From assembly GCA_003552625.1 (NCBI GenBank), contig PUNM01000125.1, positions 1-40,394 on the forward strand: DNA of 40,394 nucleotides, written 5' to 3'. Made by a program: the position numbers and the translations under genes. The notes beneath the pieces were generated by a model. That model was not told the DNA's origin. It made no database searches and saw only the letters and a list, made by a program, of their open reading frames with translations. The stretch is from Ectothiorhodospiraceae bacterium (GTDB lineage: Bacteria; Pseudomonadota; Gammaproteobacteria; Nitrococcales; Halorhodospiraceae). Of the stretch, positions 8,868 through 17,183 are shown in pieces. How positions within the stretch are numbered: the stretch's first letter is position 1; each line of letters opens with the position of its first letter.

Positions 8868-8920
8868 GTAAAGGGTTCGCCGAGCCTGTAGGAGAAGGGT
8901 TTTTCAATCGTTGCGATCAA

Positions 8921-9844
8921 TTAACCCTGACGCCGGATACAGTAAGCCGCCAGGCCACGCAGGACATCGGCACCGCTGTCGAGATCGGCGAGGGAGTCGA
9001 TCGCGTCAGCGGCAAGCCCCTCGGCGAGTTCCCGGGATTGACGCAGCCCCAGGATCGAGGGGTACGTGGGCTTATCCCGGGCGGCGTCTGCGCCCTGCTC
9101 TTTGCCGAGGGCCGTGGCATCCCCCTCGACGTCGAGCACGTCGTCGTGGATCTGGAAAGCGAGGCCGACGCACTTGGCGTACCGGTCCAGCGCACTGAGC
9201 AGTCGCTCATCCACCGGGCCACAGGCGAGGGCGCCGAGCTGCACGCTGGCCCGGATCAGTGCGCCGGTCTTGTGGATGTGCATGTCCTCAAGTTCGGCGG
9301 CGTCGAGCTTGCGCCCGACGGCGGAGAGGTCGATGGCCTGGCCACCGACCATGCCCCGGGAACCGACGGCGCGTGCCAGGGCAGCAACCATCTGCGCGCG
9401 CGCAGCCGGCGAGTCGGCGTTGGCCTCAGAGGGGCGGGCCAGGGTCTCGAAAGCCAGTGACTGCAGGGCGTCGCCAACGAGAATAGCTGTCGGCTCGTCG
9501 TACGCGCGGTGACAGGTGGGCTGTCCGCGGCGCAGATCGTCGTCGTCCATCGCCGGCAGGTCGTCGTGTACGAGCGAGTAGGCGTGGATCATCTCCACCG
9601 CGCAGGCCGGCGCATCGAGGGCGCTACCGCAATAGCCCAGGGCGCGCCCTGTGGCGTAGACGAGTACGGGGCGCATTCGCTTGCCGCCGCCGAGCACGGA
9701 GTAACGCATTGCCTCGTGCAGGCGTGCCGGGTGCGACCCGCCGCTCGGCAGCGCCGCCTCAAGGGCCCGCTCGGCGCGCTCGCGAAGGCGTGGCAATGCC
9801 TCTTCGAGGGCTTCAATGGTTGTCGGGTCGAAACGGTCCGACAT
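8921..9844 (-). CDS. ispA: Farnesyl diphosphate synthase (IspA)
   Basis: Cytoplasmic prenyltransferase that condenses isopentenyl diphosphate with allylic diphosphates to make farnesyl diphosphate for quinone, undecaprenyl and terpenoid synthesis. It has 307 residues, with the first aspartate-rich motif DDLPAMD at residues 94-100, GGKRMRP upstream, HKTGALI and the second aspartate-rich DDVLD. The start at 9844 lies inside xseB (32-base overlap) and has GAGGAG four bases upstream, so the overlap is real and implies coupling. The usual third gene of this cluster, dxs, is not next to it; folE2 follows instead. Confidence in function is high. Confidence 0.96.
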   Translation of the reverse strand: MSDRFDPTTIEALEEALPRLRERAERALEAALPSGGSHPARLHEAMRYSVLGGGKRMRPVLVYATGRALGYCGSALDAPACAVEMIHAYSLVHDDLPAMDDDDLRRGQPTCHRAYDEPTAILVGDALQSLAFETLARPSEANADSPAARAQMVAALARAVGSRGMVGGQAIDLSAVGRKLDAAELEDMHIHKTGALIRASVQLGALACGPVDERLLSALDRYAKCVGLAFQIHDDVLDVEGDATALGKEQGADAARDKPTYPSILGLRQSRELAEGLAADAIDSLADLDSGADVLRGLAAYCIRRQG

Positions 9845-10079
9845 CGGACTCCTCGCTGTTCTCGAGCAGCTGTTCCACTTTCTGCTCGGCGTTTTTCAGT
9901 GCCGTCTGGCAGTGCCGGGAGAGCTGCACCCCGCGCTCGAAATCCTTCAAAGCCTCTTCCAGCGTCTGCTCGCCACGCTCCATGCGCTCGATCAGGGCCT
10001 CAAGCTCTGCCATGGCCTTCTCGAAATCGGGCAGGTCGCCGGAGTCCTGAGCCGTATTGTCGGTGTTCTCGCCAGTCAT
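9813..10079 (-). CDS. xseB: Exodeoxyribonuclease VII small subunit (XseB)
   Basis: Small helical subunit of exonuclease VII, which degrades single-stranded DNA together with XseA. The 88-residue protein carries the family core DFEKAMAELEALIERME and LEEALKDFERGVQLSRHC, with an acidic N-terminal tail. It is the first gene of an xseB-ispA pair, overlapping ispA by 32 bases. No Shine-Dalgarno sequence precedes the ATG, and a weak promoter candidate would place the transcript start only a few bases upstream. xseA is not in the window. Confidence 0.93.
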   Translation of the reverse strand: MTGENTDNTAQDSGDLPDFEKAMAELEALIERMERGEQTLEEALKDFERGVQLSRHCQTALKNAEQKVEQLLENSEESDVGPFRPDNH

Positions 10080-10088
10080 AGCAGGGCA

Positions 10089-10117
10089 AAACTACCGGAC
10101 GCAGATAGGGGGGTCAA
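10089..10117 (-). promoter_or_regulatory. Weak promoter candidate for xseB-ispA
   Basis: Minus-strand TTGACC (5/6) and TAGTTT (3/6) are separated by 17 bases. Initiation would fall about three bases before the xseB ATG, giving a leaderless or nearly leaderless mRNA, which fits the missing Shine-Dalgarno sequence. The -10 match is poor. Confidence 0.25.
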
Positions 10118-10235
10118 TCGGCCGGCCTGCGGCGGTGCGCGATCGCGGCGTGCCCTTGTCACCGGCCGGCTCTGCCCCGAAACTGCCGCGCGGAAGAGCA
10201 AGACTACACCGAAGCGCGAAACCCTGTACGCTGCC

Positions 10236-10250
10236 CCTGAACCCTGAACG
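10236..10250 (+). repeat. Tandem CCTGAAC units in the parE leader
   Basis: CCTGAACC and CCTGAACG follow each other at a 7-base step, ending 10 bases before the parE ATG; a related CCTGTACG lies at 10223-10230. No Shine-Dalgarno sequence is present between these units and the start. The same octamer recurs before parC. Confidence 0.6.
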
Positions 10251-10260
10251 CTAACGGATC

Positions 10261-12165
10261 ATGGCCACGAAGACGCAGACGACCTACGACGCCTCGGATA
10301 TCGAGGTCCTCACCGGCCTGGAGCCCGTCCGCCGGCGCCCGGGCATGTACACCGAAACCCAGCGCCCTGACCACCTGGCTCAAGAGGTGATCGACAATAG
10401 CGTGGATGAAGCCGTGGCCGGCCATGCGCGCCGCATCGAGGTCACGATCCACGCCGACGGCTCGCTGGAGGTCTCCGACGACGGCCGCGGCATGCCGGTG
10501 GACCAGCACCCCACCGAAGGAGTCCCAGCCGTGGAGGTGATCCTGGGCCGCCTGCACGCCGGCGGCAAGTTCTCCAGTAAGAGCTACCGCTACTCCGGGG
10601 GGTTGCACGGGGTCGGGGTCTCGGTCGTCAACGCCCTGTCCACCCGTCTCGAGGTAAGGATTCGCCGGGAGGGCAAGGAGCACACCATCGCCTTTTCTGC
10701 CGGAGAGCGGATCGAGCCCCTTGAGGTCGTCGGCAAAAGCCGCACTACGGGGACCACCCTGCGCTTCTGGCCGGATACAGCCTACTTCGATAGCCCGCGT
10801 TTCTCCCGCTCGCGGCTGGAGCACCTGCTGCGCGCGAAAGCGGTCCTCTGCCCGGGGCTGACTGTGGTGTTGCGCGACGCCACCGGTGGGGATGGACCGG
10901 ACGAGCTGTCCTGGTGCTACGAGGACGGCCTGCGCGACTACCTGGCGGGAAGCCTGGCTGAGCTCGAGCACTGGCCTGACCCGCCCTTTACCGCCCGTCT
11001 TGGCTCCGAGCATGAGGAGATGGAGTGTGCACTGACCTGGCTGCCTGAGGGCGCCGGTCCGGCCGAGAGCTATGTGAACCTGATCCCGACACCCCAGGGC
11101 GGCACCCACGTCAACGGGCTGCGCACCGGCCTGACCGAGGCCATCCGCGAGTTCTGTGAGCTGCGCAACCTGCTGCCGCGGGGGGTGCGCATCGCCCCGG
11201 AGGATGTCTGGGAGCACATCAGCTACGTCCTCTCCGTGAAGATGCACGAGCCGCAGTTTGCCGGACAGACCAAGGAGCGGCTCTCCTCGCGCAATTGTGC
11301 CGCCTTCGTCTCCGGTGCGGTGAAGGACGCCTTCAGCCTCTGGCTTAACGAGCATACCCAGACCGCCGAGCACCTTGTGGACCTGGTGGTACGGGCTGCC
11401 CAGCGCCGCCAGCGGGCCGCCAAGAAGGTGACCCGCAAGCGGGTGGGCAGCGGCCCGGCCCTGCCGGGCAAGCTGGCCGACTGTACCGGCCAGGATCCGG
11501 CGCGCAGCGAACTGTTCCTGGTGGAGGGCGACTCCGCCGGCGGTTCGGCCAAGCAGGCCCGGGACCGGGAGTACCAGGCTGTCATGCCCCTGCGCGGCAA
11601 GATCCTCAATACCTGGGAGGTGGCCCCTGAAGAGGTGATGGCCTCGCAGGAGGTCCACGATATCGCCGTCGCCCTCGGTGTCGATCCGGGCAGTAGCGAT
11701 CTGTCCGGGCTGCGTTATCACAAGGTCTGTGTCCTCGCCGACGCCGATCCGGACGGTGCGCACATTGCCACGCTGCTCTGCGCGCTCTTCCAGCGTCATT
11801 TCCCGGCACTGGTCGCCGGCGGCCACGTCTTCGTCGCCATGCCGCCGCTCTACCGGATCGACGTGGGCAAGGCGACCCACTACGCCCTGGATGAGGATGA
11901 GCGCCGCGGTATCCTCGACTGGATCGAGGCGGAGAAGGTCAAGGGCAAGGTCCAGGAAACCCGCTTCAAGGGGTTGGGTGAGATGAACCCCGTCCAGCTG
12001 CGCGAGACGACCATGGCCCCGGATACCCGGCGCCTGGTTCAGCTCACCGTGGACGATGTGGAGGAGACCGACCGCTTGCTGGCCATGCTCCTCGGCCGTG
12101 GCGCCGCCGCCCAGCGCCGGCAATGGCTGGAGAGCAAGGGCAACCTGGCGGAAGTTGTCATCTAA
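10261..12165 (+). CDS. parE: DNA topoisomerase IV subunit B (ParE)
   Basis: ATPase subunit of topoisomerase IV, which decatenates daughter chromosomes together with ParC. It has 634 residues. The GHKL ATPase part shows EVIDNSVDEA, DDGRGMPV and GGLHGVGVSVVNALS; the TOPRIM metal-binding part has EGDSAGG (about residue 422) and DADPDGAH (about residue 494); RFKGLGEMNP is near the C-terminus. FSSKSYRYSGGLHG and overall length favour ParE over GyrB, and parC follows directly. The start lacks a Shine-Dalgarno sequence and is preceded by CCTGAAC repeats. The gene is divergent from xseB. Confidence 0.97.
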   Translation: MATKTQTTYDASDIEVLTGLEPVRRRPGMYTETQRPDHLAQEVIDNSVDEAVAGHARRIEVTIHADGSLEVSDDGRGMPVDQHPTEGVPAVEVILGRLHAGGKFSSKSYRYSGGLHGVGVSVVNALSTRLEVRIRREGKEHTIAFSAGERIEPLEVVGKSRTTGTTLRFWPDTAYFDSPRFSRSRLEHLLRAKAVLCPGLTVVLRDATGGDGPDELSWCYEDGLRDYLAGSLAELEHWPDPPFTARLGSEHEEMECALTWLPEGAGPAESYVNLIPTPQGGTHVNGLRTGLTEAIREFCELRNLLPRGVRIAPEDVWEHISYVLSVKMHEPQFAGQTKERLSSRNCAAFVSGAVKDAFSLWLNEHTQTAEHLVDLVVRAAQRRQRAAKKVTRKRVGSGPALPGKLADCTGQDPARSELFLVEGDSAGGSAKQARDREYQAVMPLRGKILNTWEVAPEEVMASQEVHDIAVALGVDPGSSDLSGLRYHKVCVLADADPDGAHIATLLCALFQRHFPALVAGGHVFVAMPPLYRIDVGKATHYALDEDERRGILDWIEAEKVKGKVQETRFKGLGEMNPVQLRETTMAPDTRRLVQLTVDDVEETDRLLAMLLGRGAAAQRRQWLESKGNLAEVVI

Positions 12166-12166
12166 G

Positions 12167-12208
12167 CCTGAACCTCAGCCCCTGACCCCTCAAACCTGAA
12201 CCCGAAAA
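12167..12208 (+). repeat. Three 14-bp repeat units between parE and parC
   Basis: Three degenerate units begin with CCTGAACC (12167), CCTGACCC (12181) and CCTGAACC (12195), exactly 14 bases apart, filling almost the whole 46-base gap. They replace any Shine-Dalgarno sequence before the parC ATG at 12212. The unit resembles the repeat before parE. Confidence 0.65.
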
Positions 12209-12211
12209 ACT

Positions 12212-14470
12212 ATGTCCGACAGCGTTGCCCCCGATTTCGAGACCCAGCCGCTGCGTGAATTCACGGAGCGCGCCTACCTCGACTACTCCATGTACGTCAT
12301 ACTCGACCGTGCCCTGCCGCACGTTTCCGATGGCCTGAAGCCGGTCCAGCGGCGGATTGTCTACGCCATGTCGGAGCTCGGGCTCTCGGCGGCGGCGAAG
12401 TACAAGAAATCCGCGCGCACGGTCGGTGACGTTCTCGGCAAGTATCATCCCCACGGGGATGCGGCCTGTTACGAGGCCATGGTCCACATGGCCCAGCCCT
12501 TTACGTATCGCTATCCGCTCATCGACGGCCAGGGCAACTGGGGCTCGCCGGACGACCCCAAGTCGTTTGCGGCCATGCGCTACACCGAGGCGCGGCTCAC
12601 GCCCTACGCCCGGGTGCTGCTCAGCGAGCTGGGGCAGGGGACGGTGGACTGGATCCCCAACTTCGATGGCGCCCTGCAGGAGCCGGAGCGGCTGCCGGCA
12701 CGACTGCCCAATGTGCTCCTCAACGGGGGCTCCGGGATCGCTGTGGGCATGGCCACCGATATCCCGCCGCACAACCTGCGCGAGGCCGTGGACGCCTGCG
12801 TCCACCTCCTCGACCACCCGGAGGCCGATACGGCCGAGCTTTGCCGTCACCTTCCCGCCCCGGACTTCCCGACCGCCGCCGAGATCATCACCCCTCGAGC
12901 GGAGCTGCAGCGGATCTATGAGCGAGGCCACGGGACGGTCAAGGCGCGTGCCCGCTGGGAGTACGAGCGGGAGGGGGCGCAGATCGTCATCCACGCCCTG
13001 CCTTACCAGGTGGCCGGGGCCAAGGTGATGGAGCAGATCGCTGCGCAGCTGCAGTCGCGCAAGCTCCCCATGGTCGAGGACCTGCGCGACGAGTCGGATC
13101 ACGATGCCCCGGTGCGGATCGTGGTACAGCTTCGCTCCAAGCGGGTCGACCCGGAACGGGTCATGGATCACCTCTTCGCGACCACCGATCTGGAGCGCGG
13201 CTACCGGGTCCATATCAACGTAATCGGCCTCGACGGCCGCCCCCGGGTCTTCTCCCTGCGCGATCTTCTGGCGGAGTGGCTGGCCTTCCGTACCGAGACG
13301 GTGCGCCGGCGCCTGACCTGGCGTCTCGAGAAGGTCGAGGATCGCCTCCATATCCTTGAAGGCCTGCTCACCGCCTACCTCAACATCGACGAGGTCATCG
13401 CCATCATCCGCGAGGAGGATGAACCGAAACCGGTGCTCATGGAGCGTTTCGGGCTCACCGACGCCCAGGCCGAGGCGATCCTGGAGCTGCGCCTGCGTCA
13501 TCTGGCGCGCCTGGAGGAAATGAAAATCCGGGGCGAGCAGGGCGATCTGGAGCGCGAACGCGATGAGCTGCGGGCGATCCTCGGCGACGAGGCGAAACTG
13601 CGCGAGCAGGTCAAGCAGGAGCTGCTCAGCGACGTGGAGAATCACGGCGACGAGCGCCGTTCCCCCCTGGTCAACCGGGAGCCGGCGCGGGCGATGGACG
13701 AGACGGAGCTCATGCCCAGCGAGCCGGTGACCGTGGTCCTCTCCACCAAAGGCTGGGTCCGGGCCGCCAAGGGCCACGAAGTGGATCCGACGAGCCTGTC
13801 CTACCGCTCCGGCGACGGTTACCTGGATCACGCGGCAGGACGCTCCAATCAGCCGGCGGTCTTCCTCGACTCGACGGGACGGGCCTATGCGCTGCCGGCG
13901 CACTCCCTGCCGTCGGCGCGCAGCCAGGGCGAGCCGCTGACCAAGCGCCTGAGCCCGCCGGAGGGGGCGCGCTTCCAGTCGGTGCTGGCCGGGGAGTCCG
14001 AAGCGCGCTTTCTGCTCGCCTCCGATGCCGGCTATGGCTTCATCGTCCCGCTCGGCGAGCTGCACTCGCGCAACCGCGCCGGCAAGGCCGTGCTGACCCT
14101 GCCTGACGGTGCCGCGGCCCTGCCCCCCCTGGCGTTACCAGAGGAGCGCGGGGAGGCGGAACTCGCGGTGGCCAGCTCCGACGGACGGCTACTGCTCTTC
14201 CCGTTGGAATCGCTGCCGGAGATGGCGCGCGGCAAGGGCAACAAGCTGATCGGCATCCCCGCCCAGCGGGTCCGGGACCGGGAGGAGATCGTCGTGGCCC
14301 TGGCAGTGGTCCCGCCCGGGGCCGCCGTGAAAGTTCTCGCCGGCGGCAGCGGCAAGCGGCTGACGGCCGAACAGCTGGAGCCGTTCCGGGCAGCGCGGGG
14401 GCGACGCGGAGTGCAGCTGCCACAGGGGCTGCGCAAGATCCGCGGACTGGAAGTGGAACCGGGGCGTTGA
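12212..14470 (+). CDS. parC: DNA topoisomerase IV subunit A (ParC)
   Basis: DNA-breaking subunit of topoisomerase IV, 752 residues, matching E. coli ParC in length and closely in sequence. The catalytic tyrosine is Y124 in [10 protein letters not shown], after [11 protein letters not shown] and the breakage-region [16 protein letters not shown]. The tower and coiled coil ([34 protein letters not shown]) and a C-terminal DNA-wrapping beta-pinwheel follow. In the quinolone-resistance region the residue equal to E. coli Ser80 is Ala84, while the glutamate equal to Glu84 is kept (E88). No Shine-Dalgarno sequence precedes the start; three 14-bp repeats fill the gap after parE. parE-parC are presumably one transcript. 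Confidence 0.97.
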   Translation: MSDSVAPDFETQPLREFTERAYLDYSMYVILDRALPHVSDGLKPVQRRIVYAMSELGLSAAAKYKKSARTVGDVLGKYHPHGDAACYEAMVHMAQPFTYRYPLIDGQGNWGSPDDPKSFAAMRYTEARLTPYARVLLSELGQGTVDWIPNFDGALQEPERLPARLPNVLLNGGSGIAVGMATDIPPHNLREAVDACVHLLDHPEADTAELCRHLPAPDFPTAAEIITPRAELQRIYERGHGTVKARARWEYEREGAQIVIHALPYQVAGAKVMEQIAAQLQSRKLPMVEDLRDESDHDAPVRIVVQLRSKRVDPERVMDHLFATTDLERGYRVHINVIGLDGRPRVFSLRDLLAEWLAFRTETVRRRLTWRLEKVEDRLHILEGLLTAYLNIDEVIAIIREEDEPKPVLMERFGLTDAQAEAILELRLRHLARLEEMKIRGEQGDLERERDELRAILGDEAKLREQVKQELLSDVENHGDERRSPLVNREPARAMDETELMPSEPVTVVLSTKGWVRAAKGHEVDPTSLSYRSGDGYLDHAAGRSNQPAVFLDSTGRAYALPAHSLPSARSQGEPLTKRLSPPEGARFQSVLAGESEARFLLASDAGYGFIVPLGELHSRNRAGKAVLTLPDGAAALPPLALPEERGEAELAVASSDGRLLLFPLESLPEMARGKGNKLIGIPAQRVRDREEIVVALAVVPPGAAVKVLAGGSGKRLTAEQLEPFRAARGRRGVQLPQGLRKIRGLEVEPGR

Positions 14471-14480
14471 GGCGCGGGGA

Positions 14481-14509
14481 GTTGAAACTTCTGCGTCTCA
14501 ACCCAATCG
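14481..14509 (+). promoter_or_regulatory. Heat-shock (sigma32-like) promoter candidate for htpX
   Basis: GTTGAAA and CCCAATCG are separated by 14 bases, resembling the sigma32 pattern CTTGAAA-N13/14-CCCCATnT (6/7 and 5/7 matches). It lies just after parC and about 120 bases before htpX, a gene that is heat-shock induced in E. coli. Confidence 0.45.
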
Positions 14510-14629
14510 AAAGGCGAGGGCGGGCGAGCATGGCGCAAATGTTCGTGCCCGTGCCCCGGGGCCCGCGTTGCGCGGTCCTGAGGGCGAATCGCCTGCATCG
14601 GTTTTAGGCTCAAAGGAGAGGAAGCACAG

Positions 14630-15523
14630 ATGCTGACCCGTATCGCCCTGCTGCTGGCTACCAACATTGCGGTGGTGCTGGTGCTGTCGATTATCCTCAA
14701 TCTGCTTGGGGTCGAGCAGTTCCTGCGCCAGCACGGCATCGACGCGGAGATGGTCACGCTGTTGATCTTCGCCGCCGGTATCGGCTTTGCCGGTTCGTTT
14801 ATCTCGCTGGCCATGTCCAAGACCATGGCCATCCGCATGATGGGGGCGCAGGTCATCGAGAACCCGCGCGGCGAGCGGGAGCAGTGGCTGGTCCAGACCG
14901 TGCGCGAGTTCGCCAAGCGCGAAGGCATCGGGATGCCCGATGTGGCCATTTACGATGCCCCGGAAATCAACGCCTTCGCCACCGGCGCCCGGCGCAACAG
15001 CGCGCTGGTTGCGGTTAGCTCCGGGCTGCTGCAGAACATGACCCGGGACGAGGCGGAGGCGGTGATCGCCCACGAGGTGGCCCACATCTCCAACGGCGAC
15101 ATGGTCACCCTGACGCTGATCCAGGGCGTGGTGAACACCTTCGTGATCTTCCTCTCGCACGTTGCCGGGCGCTTCGTCGACCGGGTGGTGTTCAAGAACG
15201 AGAGCGGTCACGGGCCTGGCTTCTGGATCACCATGATCTTCGCGCAGATGGTGCTCGGCGTGCTGGCTTCGATCATCACCATGTACTTCTCGCGCAAGCG
15301 GGAGTTCCGAGCCGATGCCGGTTCGGCGAAGCTCGCCGGGCGCGAAAAGATGATCGCCGCGCTGGAGAAGCTCAAGCGCTCGGTGGAGCCGAAGAACATG
15401 CCTGATGAGATGGAGGCTTTCGGCATCAATGGCCGGATGGGTGGCTCGTCGATCAAGCGGCTGTTCATGTCGCACCCGCCGCTGGATGAGCGTATCGAGG
15501 CCCTCAAGGCCCGGGCTGCCTGA
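14630..15523 (+). CDS. htpX: Membrane zinc metalloprotease HtpX
   Basis: M48-family protease of the inner membrane that degrades misfolded membrane proteins alongside FtsH. It has 297 residues. Two N-terminal membrane segments (residues about 4-26 and 38-62) are followed by the zinc site HEVAH at 148-152, two further hydrophobic segments, and the third zinc-ligand glutamate in REFRAD (E225). The start has a strong GGAGAGGA seven bases upstream. The neighbour on the 3' side, epmB, is convergent with no gap. A sigma32-like promoter stands in the leader, fitting the gene's known stress control. Confidence 0.96.
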   Translation: MLTRIALLLATNIAVVLVLSIILNLLGVEQFLRQHGIDAEMVTLLIFAAGIGFAGSFISLAMSKTMAIRMMGAQVIENPRGEREQWLVQTVREFAKREGIGMPDVAIYDAPEINAFATGARRNSALVAVSSGLLQNMTRDEAEAVIAHEVAHISNGDMVTLTLIQGVVNTFVIFLSHVAGRFVDRVVFKNESGHGPGFWITMIFAQMVLGVLASIITMYFSRKREFRADAGSAKLAGREKMIAALEKLKRSVEPKNMPDEMEAFGINGRMGGSSIKRLFMSHPPLDERIEALKARAA

Positions 15524-16531
15524 TCAGGCGATGATCCGCTTGGCCGCGGTGCCGGGTTCCTCCCGGGCCAGCCGCGGCACGAGATAGCCGGGTAGGCGGT
15601 GGTGGAGCGCGCTCCACAGCTGCCGCCCGGTTTTTTCGTCGACATCGAAGTGGGCAGCGCCTTCCACCGGGTCGAGCAGGTGGAGGTAGTAGGGCAGGAC
15701 GCCAGCGGCGAAGAGTTGCTCCGAGAGTTGGGCGAGCGTTGTGACGTCGGCGTTGACTCCGCGCAGCAGCACCGCCTGGTTGAGCAGCGCGCTGCATGCC
15801 GGGCGTAGGCGGGTGAGGGCGGCGACGACCTTTGTGTCGATCTCCCGCGGGTGGTTGATGTGCAGCACCAGGATGTTCTGCAGGCGGCTACTGCCGAGAA
15901 GCTCCGTGAGGGCCGGCGTGGCGCGGGTCGGAATGACCACCGGCAGGCGCGTGTGGATCCGCAGCCGCTTGACTCCGTTCAGCTGCTCCAGGCGCCGGAT
16001 GAATGCGGCGAGTGCCGTGTCGTCGAGGAGCAGCGGATCCCCGCCGCTGAGCACGATCTCCTCCGGAGCGCCGTGTCTTTCCAGGTACTCCAGCGCAGGG
16101 CGCCAGCCGGCGTGATCGGTGTAGGGGAAGGCACGCCGGAAGCAGTAACGGCAGTTGATGGCGCAGGCGCCGGTGGCGACCACCAGGGCGCGTCCGGCGT
16201 ATTTATGCAGCACACCGCTGCCGGAGCACTGCGCCTTCTCCTGCAGGGGGTCGCCGGTAAAACCGGGCAGGCGCCGGGCCTCGGCGGCCAGGGGCAGGAC
16301 CTGGCGCAGGAGCGGGTCGTGGGGATCCCCGGGCCGGATACGCCCCAGGTAGGGGCGCGGTACGCGCAGCGGGAACAGTCGTGCCCCTCGCTCGGCGGCA
16401 TCCAACAGGTCGGGCGGAAGCTCCAGGCAGCGCAGCAGCTCGGCCGGGTCGCGCACGGCGCGGGCAAGTTCGGTCTGCCATGGCAGCTCGCCGCTGGCGG
16501 TGGTTGTCCCGGTGGCGTTGGTCACACTCAT
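15524..16531 (-). CDS. epmB: EF-P (R)-beta-lysine 2,3-aminomutase (EpmB)
   Basis: Radical-SAM, PLP-dependent enzyme that turns (S)-alpha-lysine into (R)-beta-lysine for attachment to EF-P. It has 335 residues. The Fe4S4 cluster motif CxxxCxxC is C123, C127 and C130 (CAINCRYC), followed by FRRAFPY and the LSGGDPLLL segment; [19 protein letters not shown] is characteristic of EpmB. The ATG at 16531 is preferred; a GTG start at 16600 would cross the efp promoter. The gene is divergent from efp-epmA, placing the aminomutase, its target and the ligase side by side. Assignment is firm from sequence plus context. Confidence 0.95.
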   Translation of the reverse strand: MSVTNATGTTTASGELPWQTELARAVRDPAELLRCLELPPDLLDAAERGARLFPLRVPRPYLGRIRPGDPHDPLLRQVLPLAAEARRLPGFTGDPLQEKAQCSGSGVLHKYAGRALVVATGACAINCRYCFRRAFPYTDHAGWRPALEYLERHGAPEEIVLSGGDPLLLDDTALAAFIRRLEQLNGVKRLRIHTRLPVVIPTRATPALTELLGSSRLQNILVLHINHPREIDTKVVAALTRLRPACSALLNQAVLLRGVNADVTTLAQLSEQLFAAGVLPYYLHLLDPVEGAAHFDVDEKTGRQLWSALHHRLPGYLVPRLAREEPGTAAKRIIA

Positions 16532-16555
16532 GCGCTGGCCTGCCGTCTCGGCGGC

Positions 16556-16584
16556 TTGGGCTGTCGTGCCGGATCGGTTAGCAT
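16556..16584 (+). promoter_or_regulatory. Promoter candidate for efp-epmA
   Basis: TTGGGC and TAGCAT with a 17-base spacer, 30 bases before the efp ATG, in the divergent epmB-efp region. The -10 matches 4/6 and the -35 only 3/6. Confidence 0.4.
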
Positions 16585-16613
16585 CCCGACAACTTCGCAC
16601 ACCTGAGGGGATT

Positions 16614-17183
16614 ATGGCGACCTACAGCACCAACGAGTTCAAGGGCGGGCTTAAGATCATGCTCGACGGCGATCCCTTCACGATCGTCGAGAACGAGTTC
16701 GTCAAGCCCGGCAAGGGGCAGGCTTTCAATCGCGTCAAGCTGCGCAACCTGAAGACCAACCGGGTCGTGGAGAAGACCTTCAAGTCCGGCGAGAGCGTTG
16801 AGGCGGCCGACGTCATGGAGACCGAACTCCAGTACCTCTATAACGACGGTGAGTTCTGGTACTTCATGGATCCGAAGAGCTTCGACCAGAAGGCGGCACC
16901 GAAGGCGGCTGTCGGTGATGCGGCGCAGTGGATCAAGGAGCAGGATCTGTGCGTGGTGATCCTGTGGAATGATGAACCCCTGCAAGTGGAAGCCCCCAAC
17001 TTCGTCGATCTGAAGGTGGTGGAGACCGATCCGGGCGTGCGCGGCGACACCAGCAGCGGTGGCAGCAAGCCGGCAAAACTGGAGACCGGCGCGACGGTCC
17101 GGGTACCGCTGTTCATCGAAGAGGGGGAAGTCCTGCGTGTCGATACCCGCAAGGGCGAGTACGTGGGGCGCTCCAAGGACTGA
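16614..17183 (+). CDS. efp: Translation elongation factor P (EF-P)
   Basis: Ribosome-binding factor that relieves stalling at polyproline stretches. It has 189 residues with the three beta-barrel domains of EF-P. The modification loop KPGKGQAF puts the target lysine at position 34, as in the beta-lysylated EF-Ps of enterics and Pseudomonas relatives with EpmA. The start has GAGGGG three bases upstream. Its stop overlaps the epmA ATG by one base (TGATG), so the substrate and its ligase are translationally coupled. Confidence 0.97.
   Translation: MATYSTNEFKGGLKIMLDGDPFTIVENEFVKPGKGQAFNRVKLRNLKTNRVVEKTFKSGESVEAADVMETELQYLYNDGEFWYFMDPKSFDQKAAPKAAVGDAAQWIKEQDLCVVILWNDEPLQVEAPNFVDLKVVETDPGVRGDTSSGGSKPAKLETGATVRVPLFIEEGEVLRVDTRKGEYVGRSKD

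Noticed and set aside
10204-12123. 639-codon frame antisense to parE, and a similar 635-codon frame antisense to parC (12158-14065)
   Set aside because: Both mirror highly conserved topoisomerase genes and have shadow-type composition without recognisable domains.
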